DNA of 18,344 nt, from NCBI GenBank assembly GCA_016293865.1, contig JAEDDG010000037.1:1-18344 (forward strand). The letters run 5' to 3'. Positions 1-7,137 of the stretch are shown piece by piece (position 1 is the first letter of the stretch; each line of letters opens with the position of its first letter). The notes under the pieces are model-generated. The model saw only the letters and a program-made list of their open reading frames with translations, was not told where the DNA came from and ran no database searches. A program made the position numbers and the translations under genes. This stretch comes from Oscillospiraceae bacterium. Lineage in GTDB: Bacteria; Bacillota; Clostridia; Oscillospirales; Oscillospiraceae.

Positions 1-356
1 GGGATCATGCCGCCCATCGCATAGGCGACGCCTGACAGCGCCGATGAAACGCAGTACATCAGATATCCCCTGGATATCGAATACATAAAAAAGCTTCCGG
101 CAGCCAGAAGCACGGTAATGGCCATACCCAGCCGCAGATTCAGCCGGCGGTAAAACACCTCCACAAACAGAAGCGCCACCAGCGTGAAGATGCTCCGGAT
201 CGTCATCAGCACAGACGCCTGTGTGTTTGAAAATCCGTTGACCGAAATAATATACGGCTGGTAGACGGAAAATGCCGTAATCGTCAGTCCCACCGCAGCG
301 AACATCAAAAGCGCGCCGCTCAGGCAGATCACCCAGCTGTAATGAAGCTTTTTCAC
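1..356 (-). CDS. MFS transporter, N-terminal part (gene runs off the left edge)
   Basis: The minus-strand frame opens with a GTG at 356-354, preceded by a good GGGAGGA ribosome binding site (bases 362-368), and stays open to the window edge (118 codons). The translation begins MKKLHYSWVICLSGALLMF and alternates hydrophobic segments (about residues 8-30, 43-63, 73-90, 95-118) with short polar loops such as FYRRLNLR, as in the first half of a major facilitator superfamily carrier. The YSWVI start followed by a TAFSVYQPYI segment resembles oxalate/formate-antiporter-like (OFA) MFS proteins, but the substrate cannot be told from this fragment. It is divergent from a LysR gene, and such pairs commonly form a regulator-target unit. 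The family call is fairly secure; the subfamily is a guess. Confidence 0.8.
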   Translation of the reverse strand, partial: MKKLHYSWVICLSGALLMFAAVGLTITAFSVYQPYIISVNGFSNTQASVLMTIRSIFTLVALLFVEVFYRRLNLRLGMAITVLLAAGSFFMYSISRGYLMYCVSSALSGVAYAMGGMI

Positions 357-443
357 AACAATCCTCCCGGAAACTCGCCGTATACCGGTTGTTTTCCATT
401 TAAACTGACTTGCACAGCCGTTCTCCGGCTGCGGTTCCTGAAA

Positions 444-472
444 AAAATAACACGATCAATAATATTTGTAAA
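444..472 (-). promoter_or_regulatory. Putative promoter of the MFS gene
   Basis: On the minus strand a TTTACA -35 box (472-467) lies 17 bp from a TATTTT -10 box (449-444). The -35 box overlaps that of the oppositely directed lysR promoter almost base for base. The leader to the GTG start would be about 80 nt and contains a small AGCCG/CGGCT hairpin (417-431). Inferred from box match and spacing only. Confidence 0.5.
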
Positions 473-494
473 GCAGATTATTTCGTGTTAAAAT
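466..494 (+). promoter_or_regulatory. Putative promoter of the lysR gene
   Basis: TTGTAA (466-471), a 17 bp spacer and TAAAAT (489-494) match a sigma-A promoter and point toward the LysR start at 554. It faces the MFS promoter, sharing the -35 region, so one bound LysR-type protein could control both directions. Confidence 0.55.
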
Positions 495-517
495 ATCGGA
501 AAAGCAGATATTTCATG
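470..517 (+). repeat. Imperfect direct repeat in the divergent control region (candidate LysR operator)
   Basis: The sequence AAAGCAGATTATTTCGTG at 470-487 recurs as AAAGCAGATATTTCATG at 501-517 (one base gap and one substitution). The repeat distance of 31 bp is about three helical turns, which would place both copies on the same face. The first copy covers the overlapping -35 boxes and the spacer of the lysR promoter; the second lies just downstream of the lysR -10. This suits a dimeric or tetrameric LysR-type regulator, but binding is inferred. Confidence 0.45.
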
Positions 518-553
518 CCGGCCTCTGCAGTCGCCGGCCACAGGAGGCGGAAT

Positions 554-1450
554 ATGACCTACAACGAAATCGAGGCTTTTCTGGAAGTGGTGCGCTGCGG
601 CTCCCTGTCCCGGGCGGCGCAGTCCCTGTTTGTCAGCCAGTCCACGCTCTCCGGACGGATCATGTCACTGGAATCTGAACTGGGCATGACGCTTCTTGTC
701 CGGCGGCGCGGCATGCGCAATGCGGAGCTGACGCAAGAGGGCCGGGACTTCATTCCCATTGCAGAAAAATGGCGCCGGCTCTGGAACGATACGCGCGCCG
801 TCACGACCCGGCGCGGTGTGCGCATGCTGCGGGCAGCCTCCATTTACAGCATCAACGCATACATCATGCCGTCGGTGTACAGCCGGTTCTACCGGGAAAA
901 CCCGGACATCAAGCTGAGTCTTCTGACCTCGCATTCCTATGAGGTTTACCATATGATTGAATCCGGCGAGGCGGAAATCGGCATCATCTCCCGGACCGAA
1001 TTCTCAACCCGGGTGGAGACCAGGCCCATTTACAGCGAGGAAATGTGCTTCATCTGCTGCTCCGGAAGCGCTTACAAGGGCCAGGTTCATCCCAGTCATC
1101 TGGATCCGGATCACGAGCTGTGCCTGTCCTGGAACCGCGAATTTGACGCCTGGCACGACTACTGGTTCGGCGCCAACACGCACCCGGCGCTGACCACGGA
1201 CGACGCCAGCGTCATGTGCGGTTTTGTCGGCGTCGGAGAGCACTGGGCGATTGTTCCCGTGTCCGTGGCTGACAAGCTGGTCCGGACAGGCACCGTGCGC
1301 ACCTGCCGCCTGCTGGATCCGCCGGAGCCCCGTCAGCTCTATCTCCTGTCCCCGGCGAACGAGCCCGTTACCCAGGAAGGCCGGCTGCTTCTGCGTACCA
1401 TGCATGAGGTCCTGTCCCAGGGCGGCGGCCGCTGGCTGTACGATGTATAG
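554..1450 (+). CDS. LysR-family transcriptional regulator
   Basis: The 298-aa product has the LysR layout: an N-terminal winged helix-turn-helix (about residues 1-60, with FLEVVRCGSLSRAAQSLFVS and STLSGRIMSLESELG), a linker helix, and a periplasmic-binding-like effector domain from about residue 85 (MLRAASIYSINAYIMPSVYS onward). The frame extends upstream to a TTG at 410, but the ATG at 554 is chosen because an AGGAGG site (542-547) lies 6 bases before it and LysR proteins normally start a few residues before the helix-turn-helix. It is divergent from an MFS carrier gene with overlapping promoters, so it probably controls that gene and itself in response to a small effector, possibly the carrier's substrate. 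The effector domain gives no clear hint of the ligand. Confidence 0.93.
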   Translation: MTYNEIEAFLEVVRCGSLSRAAQSLFVSQSTLSGRIMSLESELGMTLLVRRRGMRNAELTQEGRDFIPIAEKWRRLWNDTRAVTTRRGVRMLRAASIYSINAYIMPSVYSRFYRENPDIKLSLLTSHSYEVYHMIESGEAEIGIISRTEFSTRVETRPIYSEEMCFICCSGSAYKGQVHPSHLDPDHELCLSWNREFDAWHDYWFGANTHPALTTDDASVMCGFVGVGEHWAIVPVSVADKLVRTGTVRTCRLLDPPEPRQLYLLSPANEPVTQEGRLLLRTMHEVLSQGGGRWLYDV

Positions 1451-1475
1451 ATTTCAAACCGCATCCGGCGCACAG

Positions 1476-1509
1476 AAAACCGGCGGAGCTGAACAGCTCC
1501 GCCGGTTTT
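1476..1509. terminator. Bidirectional terminator between lysR and clc
   Basis: A 16-bp perfect stem (AAAACCGGCGGAGCTG / CAGCTCCGCCGGTTTT) closes a two-base AA loop. The arms end in A4 and T4, so the hairpin can act in both directions. It lies just after the lysR stop and just before the end of the convergent clc gene at 1530. Confidence 0.85.
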
Positions 1510-1529
1510 GGCTGTTTCGTTCGCCGCGC

Positions 1530-2783
1530 CTACTTTGCGGCGAGGTTTTCCGTCTTCAGGTCAAACTTTGAACTGACCAGAATCTGCGCCGCATACAGGC
1601 TGTAATTCCCGGAGATCACATAGCTGACTGCACTGGCCAGCGCGTAAAGGACAATGCCCTGCGCCCCGAAAAGCTCTGCGCTCAGCACGATGGAAGCAAT
1701 CGGGCAATTCACCGCGCCGCAGAAAAAGGCGATCAGGCCCAGAGACGCGCCGAATGAGGCAGGCAGTCCCAGAAGCGGTGCCAGCACGCAGCCCAGCGTG
1801 GATCCGATGAAAAAGCACGGGACAATTTCGCCGCCCTTGAAGCCGGCCGTGATGGTCAGCACCGTGAACAAAAGCTTCAGCGCAAAGGCCGCAGGCGCAG
1901 CATCCCCTCCGATTGCCCGGCGGATCACAGCTTCACCGGCGCCGTTGTAATCCTGGCTTCCCACAAGATAAGTCAAACCGATCAGCAGCACACCGCCGGC
2001 CGCGGCACGCAAAGCCGAGTTTTTCACAGCTTTTTTCAGCCATGCGCCGCCTTTGCGCAGTGCAATGCAGAAGACAATGCTCAAAAGGCCGCAGGCCGCA
2101 GCCACCGCTGCGGATGCGCCCAATGTCCCGGCTGTCAGTTCCGGAAAGGCCGTCACCGTATAGTGCTGCAGCGAATAGCCGAACAGGCCGGACACGCCGC
2201 AGGCTGCCAGCGCCGCGCCCAAAGCCGGCAGAAGGCCGGAATAGCACAGCGCACCCACTGTGGCGGATTCAACGACAAACACGGCGGCCGTCACCGGCGT
2301 CCCGAACAGTGCGGCGAACACCGCCGACATCCCGCACAGGGTAATCACCCGCATACCGCCTTCGTCCAGACGCAGCAGCCTGCCGATCCGGTTGCCGATT
2401 CCGCCGCCCAGCTGCAGCGCCGCACCCTCACGGCCGGCACTGCCGCCGGCAAAGTGCGTCAGCACCGTGGCCAGAAAGATCATCGGCGCAAGCAGCGCCG
2501 GCACGCCTGTGCCGCTGCGGGCAGCCACAAGCACATCATCCGTTCCGTGGTTTTCCATGCCTGTCATACGGTAGCACAGGGCGATCAGCACGCCCACCGC
2601 CGGCAGCAGCCACAAAACCCACGGATGCGCCTCCCGCACGCCGGTCACATACTCCACCGCCGCCCGGAAGGCTGTGCCGGTCAGTCCGCCCAGCGCCCCC
2701 ACGGACAGCACAATCGCCGCCCATTTCAGCGCCAGAAGCGGCAGCCGCCTTTTCTCTCTGATCATTTTTCCTGCTCTGCTCAT
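1530..2783 (-). CDS. CLC-family anion transporter, CLC-F (fluoride/proton antiporter)-like
   Basis: This 417-aa integral membrane protein has the CLC fold signatures. GGSAGREGAALQLGG (residues 113-127) holds the gating glutamate E119. The canonical GSGIP chloride filter is missing: the segment at 79-85 reads HGTDDVL. The later motif reads GFKGGEIVPCFFIG instead of the GAPGGIFAP seen in chloride CLCs, and the C-terminal filter segment reads SGNYSLYAAQ. Loss of GSGIP, a non-proline after GREG and an FKGGE motif are, as I recall them, features of the CLC-F branch that exports fluoride in exchange for protons. No CBS domains follow, as is usual in bacteria. The ATG at 2783 follows the M16 stop by 24 bases with a GGAG at 2799-2796, so it is probably translated from the M16 transcript. 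No fluoride riboswitch is seen upstream. The family is certain; fluoride specificity is inferred. Confidence 0.9.
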   Translation of the reverse strand: MSRAGKMIREKRRLPLLALKWAAIVLSVGALGGLTGTAFRAAVEYVTGVREAHPWVLWLLPAVGVLIALCYRMTGMENHGTDDVLVAARSGTGVPALLAPMIFLATVLTHFAGGSAGREGAALQLGGGIGNRIGRLLRLDEGGMRVITLCGMSAVFAALFGTPVTAAVFVVESATVGALCYSGLLPALGAALAACGVSGLFGYSLQHYTVTAFPELTAGTLGASAAVAAACGLLSIVFCIALRKGGAWLKKAVKNSALRAAAGGVLLIGLTYLVGSQDYNGAGEAVIRRAIGGDAAPAAFALKLLFTVLTITAGFKGGEIVPCFFIGSTLGCVLAPLLGLPASFGASLGLIAFFCGAVNCPIASIVLSAELFGAQGIVLYALASAVSYVISGNYSLYAAQILVSSKFDLKTENLAAK

Positions 2784-2807
2784 GCGCCAACAATGCTCCG
2801 TTTTTGT

Positions 2808-4073
2808 TTACAGGTTTCTGTCCAGAAGCTGCCGGTACGTCTCCGCATCAGCTGTACGCCCAACAGCGGAAAAGGACAGCCTGCCCTTGTCCAGAAACGT
2901 CCGGGCAAGCTCCAGAACCTCTTCTGCCGTCACCCGGTCGTATGCTTCGATCACGCTGTCAATATCCGGCACGCTGTCCAGATAAAGTTCATTTTTCGCC
3001 AGCCGGTGCATCCGGCTGCCGGTGGACTCCAGGCTCATCAGCACATTGGCCTTGACCTGCTCGCGGGCCATGGACAGCTCTTCCTGCGTCACGCCGTCGT
3101 CCAGAAACCGGCGCAGCTCTCCGCAGATCAGCTCCAGCGCGTCCTTCTCCGTGTCCTTGCTCAGCGCCGTATAGATACAGAATATTCCCGTGTCAATATA
3201 CGAGGAGCCGAAGGTGTAGATTGAGTAGCACAGGCCGTTTTCCTCCCGCACCTTCTGAAACAGGCGCGAGGACATGCCGCCGCCCAGAATGCTGCTCATC
3301 AGCTGGAACGCATAACGCCTGTCGTCAGACACCGACAGACCCGGGAAACCGATGCACAGATGGTTCTGCTCAATGCTCTTCTTTTTCACGGTAAACGCCG
3401 GCGTATAGGCCGCCGGCTTCATCTGCTGCGCGGGCCGGGCAGGCATCTGCCCAAAGCGTGCAGCAATGTCCTCCACGCCGCCGGCTGTAATGTCGCCCGC
3501 CAGCGCCACCACCACCGCAGACGGCACATAATGGCTCTGCATGAACCGGCGCAGGCTTTCGCCGGTCATTTTGTCCAGCGTCGCTTTTTTGCCCAGAATG
3601 GGCCGGGCCAGCGGCGAACCGGCAAACACAGCGGTAAACAGCCGCTCGGCCACAAGGTCGTCCGGCGTGTCGTTGTACATGTCAATTTCTTCCGAAATCA
3701 CGCCGCGCTCATTGCGTACGTCGCTTTCGCTGAAACGCGCGTTGAAATACATATCGCACAGAATGTCGGACAGCCGGTCCAGATGCGTATTCAGGACCCG
3801 GCCGTGGAAGCAGGTGCATTCCTTGGTCGTAAAGGCGTTGGTCTGGCCGCCGATGGCGTCCATCTGAAAAGCCAGATCCTGCGCCGTGCGGCTCTGTGTC
3901 CCTTTAAAAACCATATGCTCAATAAAATGGGACGCACCGTTTTCCTGCGCCTTCTCCATCCGGGAACCGACGCCGGTCAGAATGCCCATGGACACAGAAC
4001 GCACCTGGGGCATTTTTTCATAGACGATCCGCACACCGTTCGGAAGGGTCAATTTTTCAAAGGAATCTTTCAT
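2808..4073 (-). CDS. M16-family zinc metallopeptidase (processing-peptidase-like)
   Basis: The 421-aa protein carries the inverted zinc motif HFIEH (residues 49-53), the signature of M16 peptidases; a third ligand is expected in NERGVISEEI at E128 or E129. The second half keeps the structural repeat with SSRLFQKVREENGLCYS, which holds the conserved R-Y pair of the family. The length fits the single-chain bacterial group that includes Bacillus YmxG/MlpA. The start at 4073 (MKDSFEKLTLPNG) has a GGAGG site (4083-4079) 5 bases upstream; an in-frame ATG at 4097 has no such site and is rejected. The order rpsO, pnp, M16 peptidase is conserved in Firmicutes, which supports the call. The native substrate is unknown; homologues are presumed to cleave peptides or short unfolded proteins in the cytoplasm. 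Confidence 0.92.
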   Translation of the reverse strand: MKDSFEKLTLPNGVRIVYEKMPQVRSVSMGILTGVGSRMEKAQENGASHFIEHMVFKGTQSRTAQDLAFQMDAIGGQTNAFTTKECTCFHGRVLNTHLDRLSDILCDMYFNARFSESDVRNERGVISEEIDMYNDTPDDLVAERLFTAVFAGSPLARPILGKKATLDKMTGESLRRFMQSHYVPSAVVVALAGDITAGGVEDIAARFGQMPARPAQQMKPAAYTPAFTVKKKSIEQNHLCIGFPGLSVSDDRRYAFQLMSSILGGGMSSRLFQKVREENGLCYSIYTFGSSYIDTGIFCIYTALSKDTEKDALELICGELRRFLDDGVTQEELSMAREQVKANVLMSLESTGSRMHRLAKNELYLDSVPDIDSVIEAYDRVTAEEVLELARTFLDKGRLSFSAVGRTADAETYRQLLDRNL

Positions 4074-4119
4074 ATTTCCTCCGGAATTCTCTGGCATTGC
4101 CGCACAGCTGCGCGGCGTT

Positions 4120-4157
4120 AAAAAATGCAGGGACGGCTGGCGTACAGCCGCCCCTGC
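4120..4157 (-). terminator. Rho-independent terminator after pnp
   Basis: Read on the minus strand, a 13-bp stem with one mismatch (GCAGGGGCGGCTG / CAGCCGTCCCTGC, loop TACGC) is followed by A and six T (4125-4120). It follows the pnp stop at 4192 and precedes the M16 start. No convincing separate promoter for the peptidase gene was seen, so read-through may feed it. Confidence 0.8.
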
Positions 4158-4191
4158 AGCGCATGCGGTAAACGCTCAAGCCGGCGGTCTG

Positions 4192-6324
4192 TCAGTCGAT
4201 CAGACCCAGCTTCTCGCGCTCTTTGATGGCGTCTTTTCTGGAGAGGTTCACGCGGCCCTTCTCGTCGATCTCGGTCACCTTCACCCAGGTCCAGTCGCCC
4301 TCCTTCAGCACGTCCTCCACCTTCTCCACGCGGCGGTTTTCCAGCTTGGAAATGTGGATCATACCGTCTTTTCCGGGCGCCAGTTCAACAAACGCACCGA
4401 TGGGAATGATGCGCACGACTTTGCCGTAATACAGCTTGCCGACCTCCGGTACAAACACGATGTCGTCAATGATCTTCTTGGCGGCACGGCAGGCCTCAAT
4501 ATCGGAAGAGGAGATGAACACGCTGCCGTCGTCCTCGATATCGATCTTCGCGCCGGTATCTGCGCAGATCTTCTGGATGACCTTGCCGCCGGTGCCGATG
4601 ACTTCGCGGATCTTGTCCGGATTGATCTTCATGGAGATCATCTTCGGAGCGGTGGGCGCCAGCTCCTTGCGCGGCTCGGAAATCACCGGCAGCATGATCT
4701 CATCCAGAATCTGGATGCGGGCTTCCCGGGTGATTTCAAACGCGTTTTCAATAATGTCGTAAGTCAGACCGTCGTTTTTCAGGTCCATCTGAATGGCGGT
4801 GATGCCCTTTTTCGTGCCGGCGACCTTGAAGTCCATCTCACCGTGGAAATCCTCCACGCCCTGAATATCGATGAAGGTTGTCCAGCTGCCGTCGTCGTCA
4901 TGGATCAGGCCGCAGGAAATGCCGGCCACAGGCGCGCTGATGGGCACGCCGGCGTCCATCAGGGCAAGTGTGGAGCCGCAGATGGAGCCCTGGGACGTGG
5001 AACCGTTGGAGGACAGAACCTCGCTGACCACACGGATGGCGTAGGGGAAATCCTCCACAGAGGGAATCACAGGCTCAAGCGCCTTTTCCGCCAGCGCGCC
5101 GTGGCCGGTCTCGCGGCGGGAAACGCTGCGGCTGGGCCGTGCCTCGCCTACGGAATAGGACGGGAAATTGTAGTGGTGCATGTAGCGCTTGCCTTCCTCT
5201 TCGAAGATGGTATCCAGCTTCTGGTTGGAGGAAAGCGTGCTCAGTGTGGCAATGGAGAGCACCTGGGTCTGGCCTCTGGTGAACAGGCCGGAGCCGTGGA
5301 CTCTGGGCAGAACGCCGACTTCCGCGCTCAGGGGCCGGATCTCGTTCATGGCGCGGCCGTCCACGCGCTTGCCCTGCAGCAGCCAGGCCTTGACCACCTT
5401 CTTCTGAATCTTGTAGGTGATCTCCTCCAGCTGCTCGGTGATCTCCGGATACTCCTCGCCGAACTCGGCGATCATCTTTTCAACAACGGCGTTGTACCGC
5501 TCCTCACGGACGTTTTTGTCGTCCGTATCCATGCAGTAGCGCACATCGTCCAGATACTTATCCACGATTTTGGCAAACAGCTCTTCATTGAATTTGGCAT
5601 GCTCATAGGTGAACTTGGGCTTGCCGATCTCCTCCACCATCTGGTTGATCAGCGTGATGATGGGCTTGATCGCATTGTGAGCCTCAATAATGCCTTTGAG
5701 CATCACGTCCTCGGCAATCTGGTTGCCGCCGGCCTCGATCATCACGATCTTGTCCATGGACGCGGCGATGGTGCAGTACATATCGCTGATCTGGCGCTGC
5801 TCCTGGGTGGGGTTGATGAAATATTCGCCGTCCTTGTAGCCCAGTCCGACGCCGGCAATGGGGCCGTTGAAGGGGATGTCGGAAATGCTCACAGCGGCGG
5901 AGGCGCCGATCATGGCAGCGATCTCCGGAGAGCAGTCATAATCCATGCTCATAACGGTGCAGTCAATCACCACATCGTTGCGCAGGTCGGACGGGAACAG
6001 GGGACGCATGGGCCGGTCGATCATGCGGCTGGCCAGAATGCCGCGCTCGGAGGGCTTGCCCTCCCGGCGCAGGTAGCCGCCGGGAATGCGGCCGACAGAA
6101 TACAGCTTTTCTTCAAATTCCACTGACAGCGGGAAATAATCGATGCCGTCCTTGGGCCGGGCGGAAGCAGTGGCCGTGACAAGCACGGTGGTTTCTCCGT
6201 AGGTAACCAGCACGGCGGCGTTGGCCAGTTCGGCCATCTTGCCGACTTCCAGCGTCAGCGGACGGCCGGCCAGAGTCATGGAATACTTTTTGTAATTTGG
6301 AAATTCTCTGTGCTTGATGATCAT
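4192..6324 (-). CDS. pnp: Polyribonucleotide nucleotidyltransferase (PNPase)
   Basis: PNPase degrades RNA 3' to 5' by phosphorolysis and works as a trimer in mRNA turnover. The 710-aa product has both RNase PH cores, with PGGYLRREGKPSERG and SRMIDRPMRPLFP in the first and the catalytic-site segments HGEMDFKVAGT and KKGITAIQMDLK in the second. A KH domain follows (about 563-622, GTGG at 577-580) and then an S1 domain (about 627-697, GKVVRIIPIGAFVELAPGKDG). The length is normal for the family. The frame stays open far upstream (to 6540), but the ATG at 6324 is chosen because AAGGAG (6337-6332) lies 7 bases before it and the protein then begins at the usual place. It lies directly downstream of rpsO, the common bacterial arrangement. 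In the leader only a TATACT-like -10 (6474-6469) with no good -35 was found, so read-through from the rpsO promoter may matter. Confidence 0.98.
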   Translation of the reverse strand: MIIKHREFPNYKKYSMTLAGRPLTLEVGKMAELANAAVLVTYGETTVLVTATASARPKDGIDYFPLSVEFEEKLYSVGRIPGGYLRREGKPSERGILASRMIDRPMRPLFPSDLRNDVVIDCTVMSMDYDCSPEIAAMIGASAAVSISDIPFNGPIAGVGLGYKDGEYFINPTQEQRQISDMYCTIAASMDKIVMIEAGGNQIAEDVMLKGIIEAHNAIKPIITLINQMVEEIGKPKFTYEHAKFNEELFAKIVDKYLDDVRYCMDTDDKNVREERYNAVVEKMIAEFGEEYPEITEQLEEITYKIQKKVVKAWLLQGKRVDGRAMNEIRPLSAEVGVLPRVHGSGLFTRGQTQVLSIATLSTLSSNQKLDTIFEEEGKRYMHHYNFPSYSVGEARPSRSVSRRETGHGALAEKALEPVIPSVEDFPYAIRVVSEVLSSNGSTSQGSICGSTLALMDAGVPISAPVAGISCGLIHDDDGSWTTFIDIQGVEDFHGEMDFKVAGTKKGITAIQMDLKNDGLTYDIIENAFEITREARIQILDEIMLPVISEPRKELAPTAPKMISMKINPDKIREVIGTGGKVIQKICADTGAKIDIEDDGSVFISSSDIEACRAAKKIIDDIVFVPEVGKLYYGKVVRIIPIGAFVELAPGKDGMIHISKLENRRVEKVEDVLKEGDWTWVKVTEIDEKGRVNLSRKDAIKEREKLGLID

Positions 6325-6330
6325 GATTAT

Positions 6331-6364
6331 GCTCCTTTTCTGTTCAAATTTTTGTTCAAGGAGC
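6331..6364 (-). promoter_or_regulatory. Hairpin that can mask the pnp ribosome binding site
   Basis: On the minus strand the heptamer GCTCCTT (6364-6358) is exactly complementary to AAGGAGC (6337-6331), which is the pnp Shine-Dalgarno sequence. The enclosed loop is 20 nt and A/T rich. Pairing would hide the site and lower pnp translation. PNPase autoregulates through its leader in E. coli, so leader control is plausible here, but the structure is drawn by hand. Confidence 0.4.
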
Positions 6365-6499
6365 GGGCCTTTGTTCATTAAGCACTTGAGGAAACGCCCG
6401 AAGAAGCTGTTTTCGGACCCTTCATCAACTGCTGAATGAGCGCCGGCTGCTCCCTGAATTCCGGTTATAGTATAGCCGGAACGGCTGTTGTTTACCCGA

Positions 6500-6531
6500 A
6501 AAACGGACGGGACAAGCGCCCCGTCCGTTTT
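6500..6531 (-). terminator. Terminator (possible attenuator) between rpsO and pnp
   Basis: A perfect 12-bp stem (AAAACGGACGGG / CCCGTCCGTTTT) with an 8-base loop begins 9 bases after the rpsO stop. Its distal arm ends in a run of five T on the minus strand. It would end most rpsO transcripts; pnp then needs read-through or its own weak promoter. Confidence 0.75.
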
Positions 6532-6540
6532 CATACACAC

Positions 6541-6807
6541 TTACTTTCTGATTCCCAGCTTTGCGATGCAGGCTCTGTAGCGCTCGATATCCTTGGCCAT
6601 CAGGTAGTCCAGCAGACGGCGGCGCTTACCGACCATCTTGTGCAGGCCGAGACGGGAATGATTGTCCTTCTTATGGACCTTCAGATGCTCGGTCAGCTGG
6701 GAAATGCGTTCGGTCAGAATGGCAATCTGAACCTCCGGAGAACCGGTATCGTTCTCATGGGTGCGGTTTGCGTCAATAACCGCGGTTTTCTGTTCCTTGG
6801 TAATCAT
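6541..6807 (-). CDS. rpsO: 30S ribosomal protein S15
   Basis: The 88-aa product matches S15 along its full usual length: THENDTGSPEVQIAILTERI, LTEHLKVHKKDNHSRLGLHK and the basic VGKRRRLLDYL segment, ending LGIRK. S15 binds the central domain of 16S rRNA and nucleates 30S platform assembly. The ATG at 6807 has an AGGAAAGGAAG purine stretch upstream. A promoter with good boxes lies about 120 bases before the start, leaving a GC-rich leader that could carry autoregulation. A terminator follows the gene and pnp lies downstream. Confidence 0.98.
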   Translation of the reverse strand: MITKEQKTAVIDANRTHENDTGSPEVQIAILTERISQLTEHLKVHKKDNHSRLGLHKMVGKRRRLLDYLMAKDIERYRACIAKLGIRK

Positions 6808-7137
6808 GGGTAAAACTTCCTTTCCTGTTTAAATCTGCCATTGCCGCGTGTCTGAGCGCTGGGCGGAAAAGGTACCGGCGGGGCGGCCGGCTGTATCCCA
6901 AAGCCAAGAGAGGGGCACAGGCTTTTATATATTAACACAAGCATGCTTCTTTGTAAAGACTTATTCTTCATTAATAACGATTAAGCGTCAACTGCGCACG
7001 TTCTCTGACAAATTCGGGCAAAAACGTATTCAGTTTTTCATTAAATCCATTTACCTTAACTGCGCTTAAACAGCATATGACCGTACAGCATTCCGGATAA
7101 TTCTGCTAATTATCGTGTTATGTCAAAACTCAGCAGT
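6808..7137. other. Non-coding gap between rpsO and the orphan SHOCT gene
   Basis: The rpsO-proximal part holds the rpsO leader (GC rich) and promoter. The rest (about 6960-7137) is AT rich with no credible gene. It has a perfect 7-bp inverted repeat GATAATT / AATTATC with a 5-base loop (7096-7114) just past the stop of the 7138-8298 gene; it may end that transcript or stabilise its 3' end, but no T-run follows. A TTAAGCG near 6982 is mirrored by CGCTTAA near 7063. Confidence 0.5.
6929..6957 (-). promoter_or_regulatory. Putative rpsO promoter
   Basis: On the minus strand TTTACA (6957-6952), a 17 bp spacer and TAATAT (6934-6929) form a near-consensus sigma-A promoter, followed by a leader of about 115 nt to the rpsO ATG. 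The leader contains a short CCGGC/GCCGG hairpin. Confidence 0.65.

Noticed and set aside
2784..2807. Possible fluoride riboswitch before the CLC-F-like gene
   Set aside because: The gap to the upstream M16 gene is only 24 bases, too short for the aptamer, and no conserved fluoride-switch core was seen near the gene start.
4354..6126. A 590-codon plus-strand frame opposite pnp
   Set aside because: Shadow of PNPase; the translation is low-complexity (runs of G, A, L, H, D) and has no ribosome binding site or recognisable domain.
6338..6375. Three TTGTTC/CTGTTC copies in the pnp leader as a protein-binding repeat
   Set aside because: The copies are irregularly spaced, short and in A/T-rich sequence; the Shine-Dalgarno pairing explains the flanks better.
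6848..7069. A 73-codon plus-strand frame in the rpsO upstream gap
   Set aside because: It runs antisense through the rpsO promoter and leader, lacks a ribosome binding site and resembles no protein I know.
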